Source: Actinacidiphila alni
GTDB taxonomy: Bacteria; Actinomycetota; Actinomycetes; Streptomycetales; Streptomycetaceae
DNA length: 64,000 nt
Direction of reading: 5' to 3'
Assembly: GCF_900112845.1 (NCBI RefSeq)
Contig: NZ_FONG01000004.1
Location: 186,001-250,000 of the forward strand
A model generated the notes under the pieces. That model was given only the letters and a program-made list of their open reading frames with translations, was not told where the DNA came from and made no database searches. Positions within the stretch are counted from its first letter, which is position 1, and each line of letters begins with the position of its first letter. Shown one piece after another: positions 36,312 to 44,721 of the stretch. A program made the translations under genes and the position numbers.

Positions 36312-37811
36312 TCAGGCCGTACGGCGCAGCAGCGCGAGGTACATCGCGTCGGTGCCGTGCAGATGCGGCCAGAGCTGGATGTCCGGGCCGTCGCCGAGCG
36401 CCGGGACACCGGGCAGCAGCGGGCGTACGTCGAGCCGCTCGGCGGCCGGGGCGCGGTCGTCGCGCAGCACGTCGTCGACGACCGCGCGGGTCTCGGCCAG
36501 GTGCGGCGAGCAGGTGGCGTAGCCGACGACACCGCCGACCCGTACGGCGCGCAGCGCCTCGGTGAGCAGTCCGCGCTGCAGCGGCCCGAAGCCCGGCACG
36601 TCCTCGGCGCGGCGCCTCCAGCGGGCCTCGGGGCGGCGGCGCAGCGCGCCCAGTCCGGTGCAGGGCACGTCGACCAGTACCCGGTCGAAGGCGCCCTCGG
36701 GCCAGGCCGGGCGGGTGCCGTCGGCGACGACGACCTGGTACGGGCCGGGGTTGCCGGCCAGCGAGCGGGACACCAGCCGGGCCCGGTGCGGCTGCTTCTC
36801 GGCGGCGACCAGTTCGGCGCCGCGCCCGGCCGCCAGCGCCGCGAGCAGCGCGGCCTTGCCGCCGGGGCCGGCGCAGGCGTCGAGCCAGCGCTCGTCGCGG
36901 CCGTCGAGCGGCGCGGCGGCGAGCGCCGCGGCCACCAACTGGCTGCCCTCGTCCTGCACACCGGCGCGGCCCTCGCGCACGGCGTCCACCGCCGACGGGT
37001 CGCCGCCCTCGGCGAGCCGTACGGCGTACGGCGACCAGCGGCCCGGCTCCGTGCTCTCCGGAGGCAGCGAGTCCCGCAACTCCTGTGCCGAGGACCGGCC
37101 GGGGCGGGCGACCAGCGTCACCTCGGGCCGTTCGTTGTCGGCGGTCAGCAGGTCCTCGATCCCGGCCCGGCCGCCGCCGAGCGCGTCCCACAGCGCGGAG
37201 ACGATCCAGCGCGGGTGCGAGTGCACCACCGCCAGATGATCCTCGGGGTCCTCGTCGTAGGGCGGGGCGACCTGATCGAGCCAGGTGTCGAGGTCGTGCG
37301 CGGAGATCTTGCGCAGCACCGCGTTGACGAATTTGGCGCGGCCGTCGCCGAGCACCACCCGGGCCAGCTCCACGCTGGACGACACCGCCGCGTGCGTCGG
37401 GATGCGCGTACCGAGCAACTGGTGGGCTCCGAGCGCCAGTACGTCGAGCACCGGCGGGTCGACCTCGCGCAGCGGCCGGTCCACGCACGCGGCGATCACC
37501 GCGTCGTACGTGCCCTGTCCGCGCAGCGTCCCGTACACCAGCTCGGTGGCGAGCGCCGCGTCCCTGCGGTCGAACTGCCGGCCCTTCTTCGCCGCCTCCG
37601 CCTCGGCCGCCCGCAGCAGGCCGGGCAGCACCAGATTCGCGTACGCGTCCCGCTCCCCCACCGCCCGCAGCGCCTCGAAGGCCAGGATCCTGACGGGGTC
37701 GCGCTGCGGCCGCCGGTACGGCTTGCCCGGCTTGCCCGAGGCTCCCTGCTTGCCCGTGGTGCCCTGCTTGCCGGGCGGGCCCTGCGGACGGCGGCGCTGC
37801 TGGTCGTTCAC
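36312..37811 (-). CDS. rsmB: 16S rRNA cytosine-967 C5-methyltransferase
   Basis: SAM-dependent RNA methyltransferase of 499 residues. N-terminal tail with GKQG/GKPG repeats (about 14-31), a NusB-like domain (about 40-180) and a Rossmann methyltransferase domain with DACAGPGGK (SAM), and the two catalytic cysteines in DVPCTGLG and YATCSPH. GTG start with GGAG 9 nt upstream. In most streptomycetes it sits next to fmt; here four rightward genes intervene. Confidence 0.96.
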   Translation of the reverse strand: MNDQQRRRPQGPPGKQGTTGKQGASGKPGKPYRRPQRDPVRILAFEALRAVGERDAYANLVLPGLLRAAEAEAAKKGRQFDRRDAALATELVYGTLRGQGTYDAVIAACVDRPLREVDPPVLDVLALGAHQLLGTRIPTHAAVSSSVELARVVLGDGRAKFVNAVLRKISAHDLDTWLDQVAPPYDEDPEDHLAVVHSHPRWIVSALWDALGGGRAGIEDLLTADNERPEVTLVARPGRSSAQELRDSLPPESTEPGRWSPYAVRLAEGGDPSAVDAVREGRAGVQDEGSQLVAAALAAAPLDGRDERWLDACAGPGGKAALLAALAAGRGAELVAAEKQPHRARLVSRSLAGNPGPYQVVVADGTRPAWPEGAFDRVLVDVPCTGLGALRRRPEARWRRRAEDVPGFGPLQRGLLTEALRAVRVGGVVGYATCSPHLAETRAVVDDVLRDDRAPAAERLDVRPLLPGVPALGDGPDIQLWPHLHGTDAMYLALLRRTA

Positions 37812-37906
37812 GTAAAGGTGCTCCGATTTTTACGAAGGTCGGTCCGCGCTCCAGCGTACGGCCTTGCGCGGGGCGCCCGTTCCCGGCCGCCGGGACCGGG
37901 TGCGGA

Positions 37907-37912
37907 TAGGCT
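37907..37912 (+). promoter_or_regulatory. -10 box of leaderless antiporter gene
   Basis: TAGGCT ends 8 nt before GTG at 37921, and no ribosome site is present, consistent with leaderless transcription. Confidence 0.45.
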
Positions 37913-37920
37913 CTGCGCGC

Positions 37921-39636
37921 GTGGACCACCAATTCCTCCTCGTCGCGGCGGCAGCCCTCGCGATCATGATCTGCGCGTCGGTCTTCGCCCGCCGCACGGG
38001 CGTCGCGACCCCGCTGCTGCTGGTGATACTGGGCATCGGCGCGAGCGCGCTGCCCGGCACCCCGACCGTGCACATCGAGCCCGAACTCGTCCTGGCGGGG
38101 GTGCTGCCGACGCTGCTGTACGCGTCGGCGGTGCAGTTGCCGGTGCTCGACGTGAAGCGCAATCTCTCGCTGATCACCTGGCTGTCGGTGGTGCTGGTGA
38201 TCGTCTCCGCACTGGCGATCGGCGCGGTCGTGCACGCCGTCTTCCCCGGGATCTCCTTCGCGCTGGCCACGGCGCTCGGCGCGGTGGTCAGTCCCACCGA
38301 CGCGGTCGCCGCGACCGCGATCGGGCACCGGGTCGGGCTGCCGCCCCGGCTGATGTCGGTGCTGGAGGGCGAGAGTCTGGTCAACGACGCGGCGGCGCTG
38401 GTGCTGCTGCGGACCGCGGTGGCGGCACTCGCCACCACCTCGCACTTCAGCGCGGTCCACACCGTGCTGGACTTCGGCTGGGCCGTGCTGGGCGCGCTGC
38501 TGACCGGCCTGGTGGTGGGCTTCGGCACGGTGCTGCTGCGGCAGCGGCTGGACGATCCGGTGCTCAACACGACGATCTCCTTCGCCGTGCCGTTCCTCGC
38601 CTACTTCCCGGCCGAGGAGATCGACGCCTCCGGTGTGCTCGCGGTGGTCGTCGCGGGCCTGGTGACCGGCACCATGGGAAGCAAACGCTTCAGCGCCCGG
38701 GACCGCCAGACGCAGGTGACGACGTGGGCCACGGCCAGCTTCGTGCTGGAGAGCGGTGTCTTCCTCGCGATGGGCTACCAGCTCCCGGAACTGGTCGACG
38801 CGGCGCGCTCGGAGACCTCGCTCGGCGAGATGACCGGTCTCGTGCTGATCGTCGTGGGCCTGCTGATCGCGCTGCGCTTCCTCGGCCTGGCGTGGCCGGC
38901 CCGGCAGCGGCGCGTACGGCACGGCGAGCGCACCGAGGAGTTCAGCGCCAAACTCGACCGTTTCGAGCAGCACCTGGAGACGGTGGAGCCGACCGGCGAG
39001 CGGGAGGAGAACCGCCTGGCGTGGGCGCGGCGCCGGCTGGCCCGCGGCCGGGCCGAGGTGGAGTTCGAGAAGCGGGAGCCGCTGACCCGGCGCGGGCTGC
39101 TGGTGATCGCCTGGGCCGGGATGCGCGGCGTCGTGACGGTCGCCGCCGCGCAGACCATCCCGGTGGACACCCCGCACCGCTCGACGGTGATCCTGGCGGC
39201 CTTCTTCGTCGCGCTGATCACGCTGGCGCTCTTCGGCCTCACCCTGCCGGGGCTGATCGCCGCGATGCGCTTTCCGGGCGAGAGCCGCGAGGACCAGCGG
39301 GACGCCACGGGCGCGCTGATGCGCAGGATCGGCGGCGCCGCGATCGACGCGGTCGGCCCGGTGGAGGAGCAGAAGATCGACGGAAAGCCGATCGATCCCG
39401 AGGTGGCGACGCTGATGAAGGAGCGCGTGGTGCCCGGCCTGATCGCCGCCACCCGGACCGGCGACCGGCCCCCGGCCGACCACCTGGACCAGATGACCGC
39501 GGTGCAGAACCGCTACCTCGACGCCATGCGCGACGCCCTGGTCTCCGAGCGCAGCATCGGCGTCTACAGCTCGGACACCTACCGCCAGGTCGAGGCGCTG
39601 CTGGACAGCATCGAGCACCGCGTCCGCCGGGACTGA
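37921..39636 (+). CDS. CPA1-family Na+/H+ antiporter
   Basis: 571 residues; 10-12 membrane segments (about 1-330 and 410-450) with the ion-binding segment ESLVNDAAALVLL and the ALGAVVSPTDAVAATAIG motif, split by a charged cytoplasmic stretch and ending in a soluble C-terminal tail of about 120 residues. Exchanges Na+ or K+ for protons. GTG at 37921 sits 8 nt after TAGGCT; a frame extension to 37864 has no features. Confidence 0.92.
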   Translation: MDHQFLLVAAAALAIMICASVFARRTGVATPLLLVILGIGASALPGTPTVHIEPELVLAGVLPTLLYASAVQLPVLDVKRNLSLITWLSVVLVIVSALAIGAVVHAVFPGISFALATALGAVVSPTDAVAATAIGHRVGLPPRLMSVLEGESLVNDAAALVLLRTAVAALATTSHFSAVHTVLDFGWAVLGALLTGLVVGFGTVLLRQRLDDPVLNTTISFAVPFLAYFPAEEIDASGVLAVVVAGLVTGTMGSKRFSARDRQTQVTTWATASFVLESGVFLAMGYQLPELVDAARSETSLGEMTGLVLIVVGLLIALRFLGLAWPARQRRVRHGERTEEFSAKLDRFEQHLETVEPTGEREENRLAWARRRLARGRAEVEFEKREPLTRRGLLVIAWAGMRGVVTVAAAQTIPVDTPHRSTVILAAFFVALITLALFGLTLPGLIAAMRFPGESREDQRDATGALMRRIGGAAIDAVGPVEEQKIDGKPIDPEVATLMKERVVPGLIAATRTGDRPPADHLDQMTAVQNRYLDAMRDALVSERSIGVYSSDTYRQVEALLDSIEHRVRRD

Positions 39637-39819
39637 CGCCCCGGGCGCACCGCGCGACCGGGCGCCTCTTCCGATTCGGCGGGCACGGGGACGAATCGGC
39701 CGCGCGAAGCCGGGCAGGCGAAGACCGAGCGGGCGCCGGCCGGTACCGGCGCGGGAGCGCGGGACGGTCCGCCTGCTCGTACGTCACCGAAAGCCGGTGG
39801 CACTGTGAGGAGGCCAGCG

Positions 39820-40020
39820 ATGAGCGGCAGCGACAAGGCCGAAGCCAAGACGGACGTGGCGGCGGGCAAGATCAAGGAGAAGGTCGGCGACACCGTGGGC
39901 AACGAGCGCCTCCAGGCCGAAGGGCGCGGGGACCAGGCCGAGGGCCATATGCGCGAGGCCAAGGAGAAGGCCAAGGACGCGGTGAAGGACGTCTTCCACC
40001 GCGACGGCGACGACGACTGA
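39820..40020 (+). CDS. CsbD-family stress protein
   Basis: 66 residues, highly charged and hydrophilic (KIKEKVGDTVGNERLQAEG), the CsbD fold typical of general-stress regulons; function unknown. ATG at 39820 follows GAGGAGG at 39807-39812. A weak hairpin (CCGATTCG 39671-39678 / CGAATCGG 39692-39699) ends the antiporter gene upstream; no stress-sigma promoter could be assigned. Confidence 0.9.
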   Translation: MSGSDKAEAKTDVAAGKIKEKVGDTVGNERLQAEGRGDQAEGHMREAKEKAKDAVKDVFHRDGDDD

Positions 40021-40079
40021 CCGCGCGGCGCACGGGAGACACCGGGCGCACGAGGGAGCGCGGGGAGCACAAGAAGCAC

Positions 40080-40123
40080 CGCCGGGGGCGGGCCGACAGG
40101 GGACAGTCGGCCCGCCCCCGGCG
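40080..40123 (+). terminator. Strong hairpin after csbD-like gene
   Basis: Perfect 18-bp stem (40080-40097 / 40106-40123) with an 8-nt loop. Together with the operator-like repeats at 40229-40279 it accounts for what I can see in the 322-bp gap 40021-40342. Confidence 0.85.
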
Positions 40124-40228
40124 TGCGTCGTACGGCACACGCCGTCACGTCGGCACCGTGTCGGCGGGTGGCCGGACCTGTGCGGGCCATTCGGCGCGAA
40201 TCGGTCTGTCGGAGAGTGCGGAGCGCGA

Positions 40229-40279
40229 ACTAGCGTCGACGAAGAGTTAGTTGCCTACGGCATTTAGTGCACGAGGCAA
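40229..40279. promoter_or_regulatory. Inverted repeats in the P450 promoter region
   Basis: Two overlapping inverted repeats in a locally AT-rich patch: AACTA (about 40228-40232) with TAGTT (40247-40251), and TTGCCT (40251-40256) with AGGCAA (40274-40279). They lie 65-115 bp before the P450 start and look like an operator; no cognate regulator is adjacent. Confidence 0.4.
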
Positions 40280-40342
40280 TCACCTCTCCCGTCCCAGGCG
40301 TCCCCGGTGCCTCGGACATGCCGACCCGACAGGAGCCCTGCC

Positions 40343-41575
40343 ATGACCACTGCCGCCCGCCCACCGGTCTCCCTCGATGTCCCCGCGCCGCGCGGGGCGT
40401 GCCCCTTCGCGCCGCCTCCCGCGTACGAGCAGGCCCGCGCGGACGAAGCCCCGGCCCGTGTCCGGTTATGGGACGGATCGGCGTGCTGGATGGTGACCCG
40501 GCACGCGGACATCAGGACCGTGCTGCGGGACCGCCGCTTCAGCGCCGACGCCACCCGGCCCGGATTCCCCTTCCTCTCGGCGGGTCTGCGGGCGCTGGGC
40601 ACGGAACGGCCCACCTTCATCAGGATGGACGATCCGGACCACGCCCGGCTGCGCCGCATGCTCACCGCCGACTTCATGATCCGCAAGGTCGCCGAACTCC
40701 GCCCGGCGGTGCGCGAGGTCACCGAGGACCTGCTCGCCCGGCTGACCGCCCGCCCCGGCCGCACCGCGGACCTCGTCGCCGACTTCGCGTTGCCGCTGCC
40801 CTCCGTCGTGATCTGCCTGATCCTGGGCGTCCCCTACGACGACCACGCCTTCTTCCAGCGGTGCAGCAGCGTCATGCTGCGGACCGACGCTCCGCCCGGG
40901 GAGGTCGCGGCGGCCCAGAACGAGCTGCGCGCGTATCTGGTCGGGCTCGCGCGGGCCAAACGGTCCGTCCCGGACGACAGCATCATCGGCCGCCTCGCCG
41001 CCCACAGCGGCCTGGACGACGACGAGATCGCGTCGATGGGCCGGCTCCTGCTGGTCGCGGGACACGAGACCACCGCCAACATGACCTCGCTGTCGGTACT
41101 CGCCCTGCTGCGCGAGCCCGAGCAGGCCGCGCTGATGCGGCGGGCGATGCGGAGCGACGAGGCGGGTGACAGCGGTCCGCTCGACACCGCCGTCGAGGAA
41201 CTGCTGCGCCATCTGACCGTCGTGCACAACGGTCTCGGCCGCATCGCCGTCGAGGACGTCGAGATCGGCGGCACCACGATCCGGGCGGGCGACGGGGTGC
41301 TGTGCATGCTGGGCGCCGGCAATCGGGACGAGGACGCCTTCCCGGACGGCGACCGGCTCGACCTCGCGCGACCGGGCGCGCGGCGCCATGTCGCCTTCGG
41401 CTTCGGTGTCCACCAATGCCTGGGCCAGCCCCTGGCCCGGCTGGAGCTGAGGATCGCGCTGCCCGCCGTCCTTGACCGGCTGCCCGGCCTGCGGCTGGCC
41501 GTCCCCTTCGAGCAGCTCCGCTTCCGTTCCGAGATGGCCGTCTACGGCCTGCACGAACTGCCGGTGGCGTGGTGA
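40343..41575 (+). CDS. Cytochrome P450, class I bacterial type
   Basis: Haem monooxygenase of 410 residues: I-helix oxygen motif AGHETTAN, K-helix ExxR in EELLRHL, and haem-ligand loop FGFGVHQCLGQPLAR with Cys359. ATG at 40343 has AGGAG 7 nt upstream. Codon 42 is TTA (40466-40468), the rare leucine codon read only by the bldA tRNA in Streptomyces, so translation is probably limited to late growth. The next gene is a 3Fe-4S ferredoxin, the usual electron donor pairing. Substrate unknown. Confidence 0.95.
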   Translation: MTTAARPPVSLDVPAPRGACPFAPPPAYEQARADEAPARVRLWDGSACWMVTRHADIRTVLRDRRFSADATRPGFPFLSAGLRALGTERPTFIRMDDPDHARLRRMLTADFMIRKVAELRPAVREVTEDLLARLTARPGRTADLVADFALPLPSVVICLILGVPYDDHAFFQRCSSVMLRTDAPPGEVAAAQNELRAYLVGLARAKRSVPDDSIIGRLAAHSGLDDDEIASMGRLLLVAGHETTANMTSLSVLALLREPEQAALMRRAMRSDEAGDSGPLDTAVEELLRHLTVVHNGLGRIAVEDVEIGGTTIRAGDGVLCMLGAGNRDEDAFPDGDRLDLARPGARRHVAFGFGVHQCLGQPLARLELRIALPAVLDRLPGLRLAVPFEQLRFRSEMAVYGLHELPVAW

Positions 41576-41628
41576 CGCCCCCGGCGGCGACGGACCGCGA
41601 CGGCGCCCCCGAGGGAGAGGAAGGCGCC

Positions 41629-41826
41629 ATGCGCGTACGGGTCGACACCGACAAGTGCTGCGGCTCCGGCATGTGCGTCCTCACCGCGCCGGACGTCTTC
41701 GACCAGCGCGACGAGGACGGCATCGTCCGACTGCTGGACGAGCGGCCGCCCGAGCATGCCTGGCCCGACGTCCGCGAGGCGGCCGTCGGATGCCCGGCGC
41801 AGGCGATCGAGGCGGACGAGGACTAG
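41629..41826 (+). CDS. 3Fe-4S ferredoxin, P450 partner
   Basis: 65 residues; cluster ligands Cys10, Cys16 and Cys55 (KCCGSGMCV ... VGCPAQAI), with a non-ligand residue where a fourth Cys would be, as in P450-associated single 3Fe-4S ferredoxins. ATG at 41629 follows GAGAGGAAGG; a 20-residue longer form from GTG 41569 overlapping the P450 stop is possible. It would pass electrons from a ferredoxin reductase, not encoded here, to the P450. Confidence 0.93.
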   Translation: MRVRVDTDKCCGSGMCVLTAPDVFDQRDEDGIVRLLDERPPEHAWPDVREAAVGCPAQAIEADED

Positions 41827-41848
41827 CCGGGGCGGGGGGCCGGGCGCT

Positions 41849-41888
41849 CCCGTTCGGGCCGTCCCGCGCATCGGACGGCCCGAACGGG
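41849..41888. terminator. Bidirectional hairpin between ferredoxin and fmt
   Basis: Perfect 16-bp stem (41849-41864 / 41873-41888), 8-nt loop, between convergent genes. Confidence 0.85.
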
Positions 41889-41956
41889 CGGGCGTACGGG
41901 ATTCAGCCGTCCGGCCGGTCGCGGCCCCAGATGTGACCGAGGCGGGCGGTACGGGC

Positions 41957-42889
41957 TCAGGCGCCGAGTCGGCTGCCCGAGGCGATGCGGACGCCGCGCG
42001 CCCAGTCGGCGGCGGCCATCCGCTTCTTGCCCTGCGGCTGCACCTCGCCGAGCAGTACGGCGTGGCTGCCGGTGCCGACGTGGACGGCGTTCTTGGCGAC
42101 GCCCAACTCGCCGGGCGCGAGGTCGGTCCGGTCCGGCGCGAGGGTGACCGGGCCGAGCTTGAGGCGCTCGCCGCCGGTCAGCGTCCAGGCGCCGGGCGCC
42201 GGGGTGCAGCCCCGGATCAGCCGGTCCACCCGGAGCGCGGGCGCGTTCCAGTCGACGGCCGCGTCCTCGACGGTGATCTTGGGCGCGAGTGTGATGCCGT
42301 CGGCGGGCTGCTCGCGCGCGACGAGCCGGCCGTCCTCGATCCCGTCCATGGTGGCCACCAGCAGCCCGGCGCCGCCGACCGCGAGCCGGGTCAGCAGGTC
42401 ACCGCTGGTGTCGGTGGGGCGGATCTCCTCGGTGAGCACCCCGTAGACCGGCCCGGAGTCGAGCCCCTGCTCGATCAGGAAGGTGGACGCCCCGGTGACC
42501 TCGTCGCCGGCCATCACGGCGTGCTGCACCGGTGCGGCACCGCGCCAGGCCGGCAGCAGCGAGAAGTGCAGATTGATCCAGCCGTGCGCCGGCACGTCGA
42601 GCGCGACCTTCGGCAGCAGCGCGCCGTACGCGACGACCGGGCAGGCATCCGGGGCGATCTCGCGCAGCCGGGCGAGGAAGTCCTCGTCGCGCGGGCGCGT
42701 CGGCTTGAGCACCTCGATCCCGGCCTCGGCGGCCCGCTCGGCGACCGGGCTGGCCAGCATTTTGCGCCCGCGCCCGGCCGTCGCGTCGGGCCGGGTCACG
42801 ACGGCGACGACCTCGTGCCGGTCGGAGGCCAGCAGGGCGTCGAGTGCGGGTACGGCGACCTCGGGGGTGCCGGCGAAGACGAGCCTCAT
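41957..42889 (-). CDS. fmt: Methionyl-tRNA formyltransferase
   Basis: Formylates initiator Met-tRNA using 10-formyl-THF. 310 residues, with [14 protein letters not shown] at the N-terminus, the catalytic [15 protein letters not shown] loop and a C-terminal OB-like domain (about 210-310). ATG at 42889; an upstream frame to 43006 has no homology. Lies 113 bp after def, its partner in initiator processing. Confidence 0.97.
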   Translation of the reverse strand: MRLVFAGTPEVAVPALDALLASDRHEVVAVVTRPDATAGRGRKMLASPVAERAAEAGIEVLKPTRPRDEDFLARLREIAPDACPVVAYGALLPKVALDVPAHGWINLHFSLLPAWRGAAPVQHAVMAGDEVTGASTFLIEQGLDSGPVYGVLTEEIRPTDTSGDLLTRLAVGGAGLLVATMDGIEDGRLVAREQPADGITLAPKITVEDAAVDWNAPALRVDRLIRGCTPAPGAWTLTGGERLKLGPVTLAPDRTDLAPGELGVAKNAVHVGTGSHAVLLGEVQPQGKKRMAAADWARGVRIASGSRLGA

Positions 42890-43002
42890 CGTGCGGGGTG
42901 TGCCTCTCGATGGTGGTTCCTGGTCCGAATCCTGAGTCCTGGTCCGTGACGGCGGCCGGACCCGTGGGCGTCGCCGGGGGCGGGCGCGTACGGCGCCTGC
43001 CG

Positions 43003-43575
43003 TCACATGCCCCGGCCGAAGGTGTCGTGCGGCGAGATCTTCACCTTCGGCGGTGCGCTCTCCCCCGGCACCCGCCAGATGCCGTCCGGGCCCTCGGTGG
43101 CCTCGCGGATCGCCTTCATCGCGGCCTTGCGCCGCTCCGGGTCGAGCCGGTCGATGAAGATGACGCCGTCGAGGTGGTCGGTCTCGTGCTGGATGCAGCG
43201 GGCCAGCCGCCGCGTGCCCTCGATGGTGACCGGCTCGCCGTACATGTCGAAGCCCTTGGCGACGACGCCGTACGCGCGCCGGCAGTCGTACGTCAGGCCC
43301 GGCAGCGACAGGCAGCCCTCGGGGCCGTCCTGCTCGTCCTCGCTCAGGCTCAGCTCGGGATTGACCAGGTGGCCCAGTTCGCCGTCCACGAAATAGGTGA
43401 ACACCCGTAGCGAGAAACCGAGTTGGGGCGCGGCGAGGCCGGCGCCCGGGGCGTCCTTCATGGTGTCGGTCAAGTCCTGCACGAGGGTGCGCAGTTCTTT
43501 GTCGAAGGTGGTGACCGGCTGCGCCGTCATGCGCAGCACCGGGTCGCCGAACAGGCGGATGGGCTTGACGGACAC
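43003..43575 (-). CDS. def: Peptide deformylase
   Basis: Removes the N-terminal formyl group from new proteins. 190 residues with the three family motifs: [18 protein letters not shown] (metal Cys) and HETDHLDG (two metal His and catalytic Glu). GTG at 43575 has AGGAGA 8 nt upstream. The C-terminal extension (about 160-190) is typical of actinobacterial enzymes. Confidence 0.96.
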   Translation of the reverse strand: MSVKPIRLFGDPVLRMTAQPVTTFDKELRTLVQDLTDTMKDAPGAGLAAPQLGFSLRVFTYFVDGELGHLVNPELSLSEDEQDGPEGCLSLPGLTYDCRRAYGVVAKGFDMYGEPVTIEGTRRLARCIQHETDHLDGVIFIDRLDPERRKAAMKAIREATEGPDGIWRVPGESAPPKVKISPHDTFGRGM

Positions 43576-43743
43576 GGGGGCGGTCTCCTGGAGCGGGCGG
43601 GCGTCGGCGGAACAGGGACTGATTCTAGAGGGGGTTCGGGGCCGGTGGGGCGGGGGTGCGCGGGTGGCCGCGCGCCCCCCACGGGTGGGCTGCGCCCCTT
43701 GCTGCGTGACTCCATGGGCGGCTGGCGCGTTGGGCAAGAGAGT

Positions 43744-43787
43744 TTGCCCGAATTCGGGTCAATGCACACGGCCCATTCCTTACGTAA
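43744..43787. promoter_or_regulatory. Palindromes upstream of the small HTH protein
   Basis: CCCGAATTCGGG (43747-43758) is a perfect 12-bp palindrome flanked by TTG and TCAA; TTACGTAA (43780-43787) is a second palindrome 21 bp further on. Both are within 65 bp of the ATG at 43811 and could be operators for that HTH protein. Confidence 0.4.
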
Positions 43788-43810
43788 TCGCCGGTTGGAG
43801 AGGCTTGTTG

Positions 43811-44311
43811 ATGCCCGACCACGCAACCCCTGACGCCCAGGCACGGGCCAGCCTGCACCTGCTGGTGCGGGACATCGAAAGGGTCCGCCGCCAGGTGGAC
43901 GCGCTGCGGACCCTGACCGCCCAACTGGGCAACGTCTACCGGCCGCGCCGCAGCGGCCCCACCGCCGGATTCGTCGTGTACGGGCGCGCGCCCGCTCCCA
44001 CGGTCCGGCTCGCGCAGGAACTGCGCGACAGTGTGGAGACCCTGGTCACGGCGGCGGTCGAGTTCGACCGCTCCCTCGGCTTCTCCTGGGACGCGGTCGG
44101 CTCCGCCCTCGGCGTCACCAAGCAGGCCGTCCACCGCCGCTACGGTGGCCGCCGCCCGGCGCCGACCACCGAGGGTACGGGGACCCCCGCGCCTCTCGCC
44201 TCCGTGCCGGCGGCCCGTTCCATGCCCGGGGCGCTGCCGCTGGGCTCGCACGACGCTCGTGACGACCGCGAGGAGGCGGTCACCTCGCTTCCGGGGCCCC
44301 GGAACGGTTGA
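43811..44311 (+). CDS. Small HTH-containing protein, streptomycete-type
   Basis: 166 residues. A coiled N-terminal helix region (about 10-45), then a segment ending in a helix-turn-helix ([22 protein letters not shown], about 94-115), and an unstructured C-terminal tail. I recognise this as a conserved hypothetical type with DNA-binding potential, but no characterised homologue. Start ATG 43811 after GGAGAGG; a longer frame to 43397 is the shadow of def. Confidence 0.75.
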   Translation: MPDHATPDAQARASLHLLVRDIERVRRQVDALRTLTAQLGNVYRPRRSGPTAGFVVYGRAPAPTVRLAQELRDSVETLVTAAVEFDRSLGFSWDAVGSALGVTKQAVHRRYGGRRPAPTTEGTGTPAPLASVPAARSMPGALPLGSHDARDDREEAVTSLPGPRNG

Positions 44312-44469
44312 GCCGTCCCCATCCGGGGAGGGGGTGCCGTCGCTCGCCACGCCGACCGGTCGAGCGGCGGCCCCTCCGGGGCGGGGGGGGCGGCTACGGT
44401 CCGTCGCCACCTGCCGCCCGGTGGGGGGCTTTGCCCTTCGGGTGAGTGCCTCTTCCGGCCGGCGTCATA

Positions 44470-44605
44470 GTGCGGCTGCGGTGGGGGCTGAGCGCGCAGT
44501 TCCCCGCGCCCCTGAAAAGACCTGGCGTACCCTTCGCCGACAACGGCGGATGCGCCCCGCAAGGGGCGCGGGGAACTGCGCGACAAGCCCCCACCGCAGC
44601 CGCAC
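44470..44605. repeat. Inverted pair of 44-bp GC-rich interspersed repeat
   Basis: Copy A (44470-44513, minus sense) and copy B (44562-44605, plus sense) match at 41 of 44 positions; the core reads GGGGCGCGGGGAACTGCGCG followed by AGCCCCCACCGCAGCCGCA. The family is, as I recall, a common intergenic repeat in Streptomyces. Part of the 410-bp gap 44312-44721, which has no gene. Confidence 0.85.
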
Positions 44606-44635
44606 TGCGAGGACGACGCACGGTGGCACCCACCC

Positions 44636-44663
44636 AGGGGCGCGGGGAACTGCGCGGCGAGCC
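44636..44663 (+). repeat. Third partial copy of the GC-rich repeat
   Basis: AGGGGCGCGGGGAACTGCGC plus 8 further bases, plus sense, 60 bp before the priA stop. Confidence 0.8.
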
Positions 44664-44721
44664 ATGACGCGGCCGAGAGGGGCACCCGCAGGGAGATGCC
44701 GCACCCCTCCGGCGGAGCCGG

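Noticed and set aside
36172..40250. Long reading frames of about 1150-1300 residues on both strands
   Set aside because: Shadows of rsmB and the antiporter in other frames; they fuse unrelated regions and have no recognisable domains.
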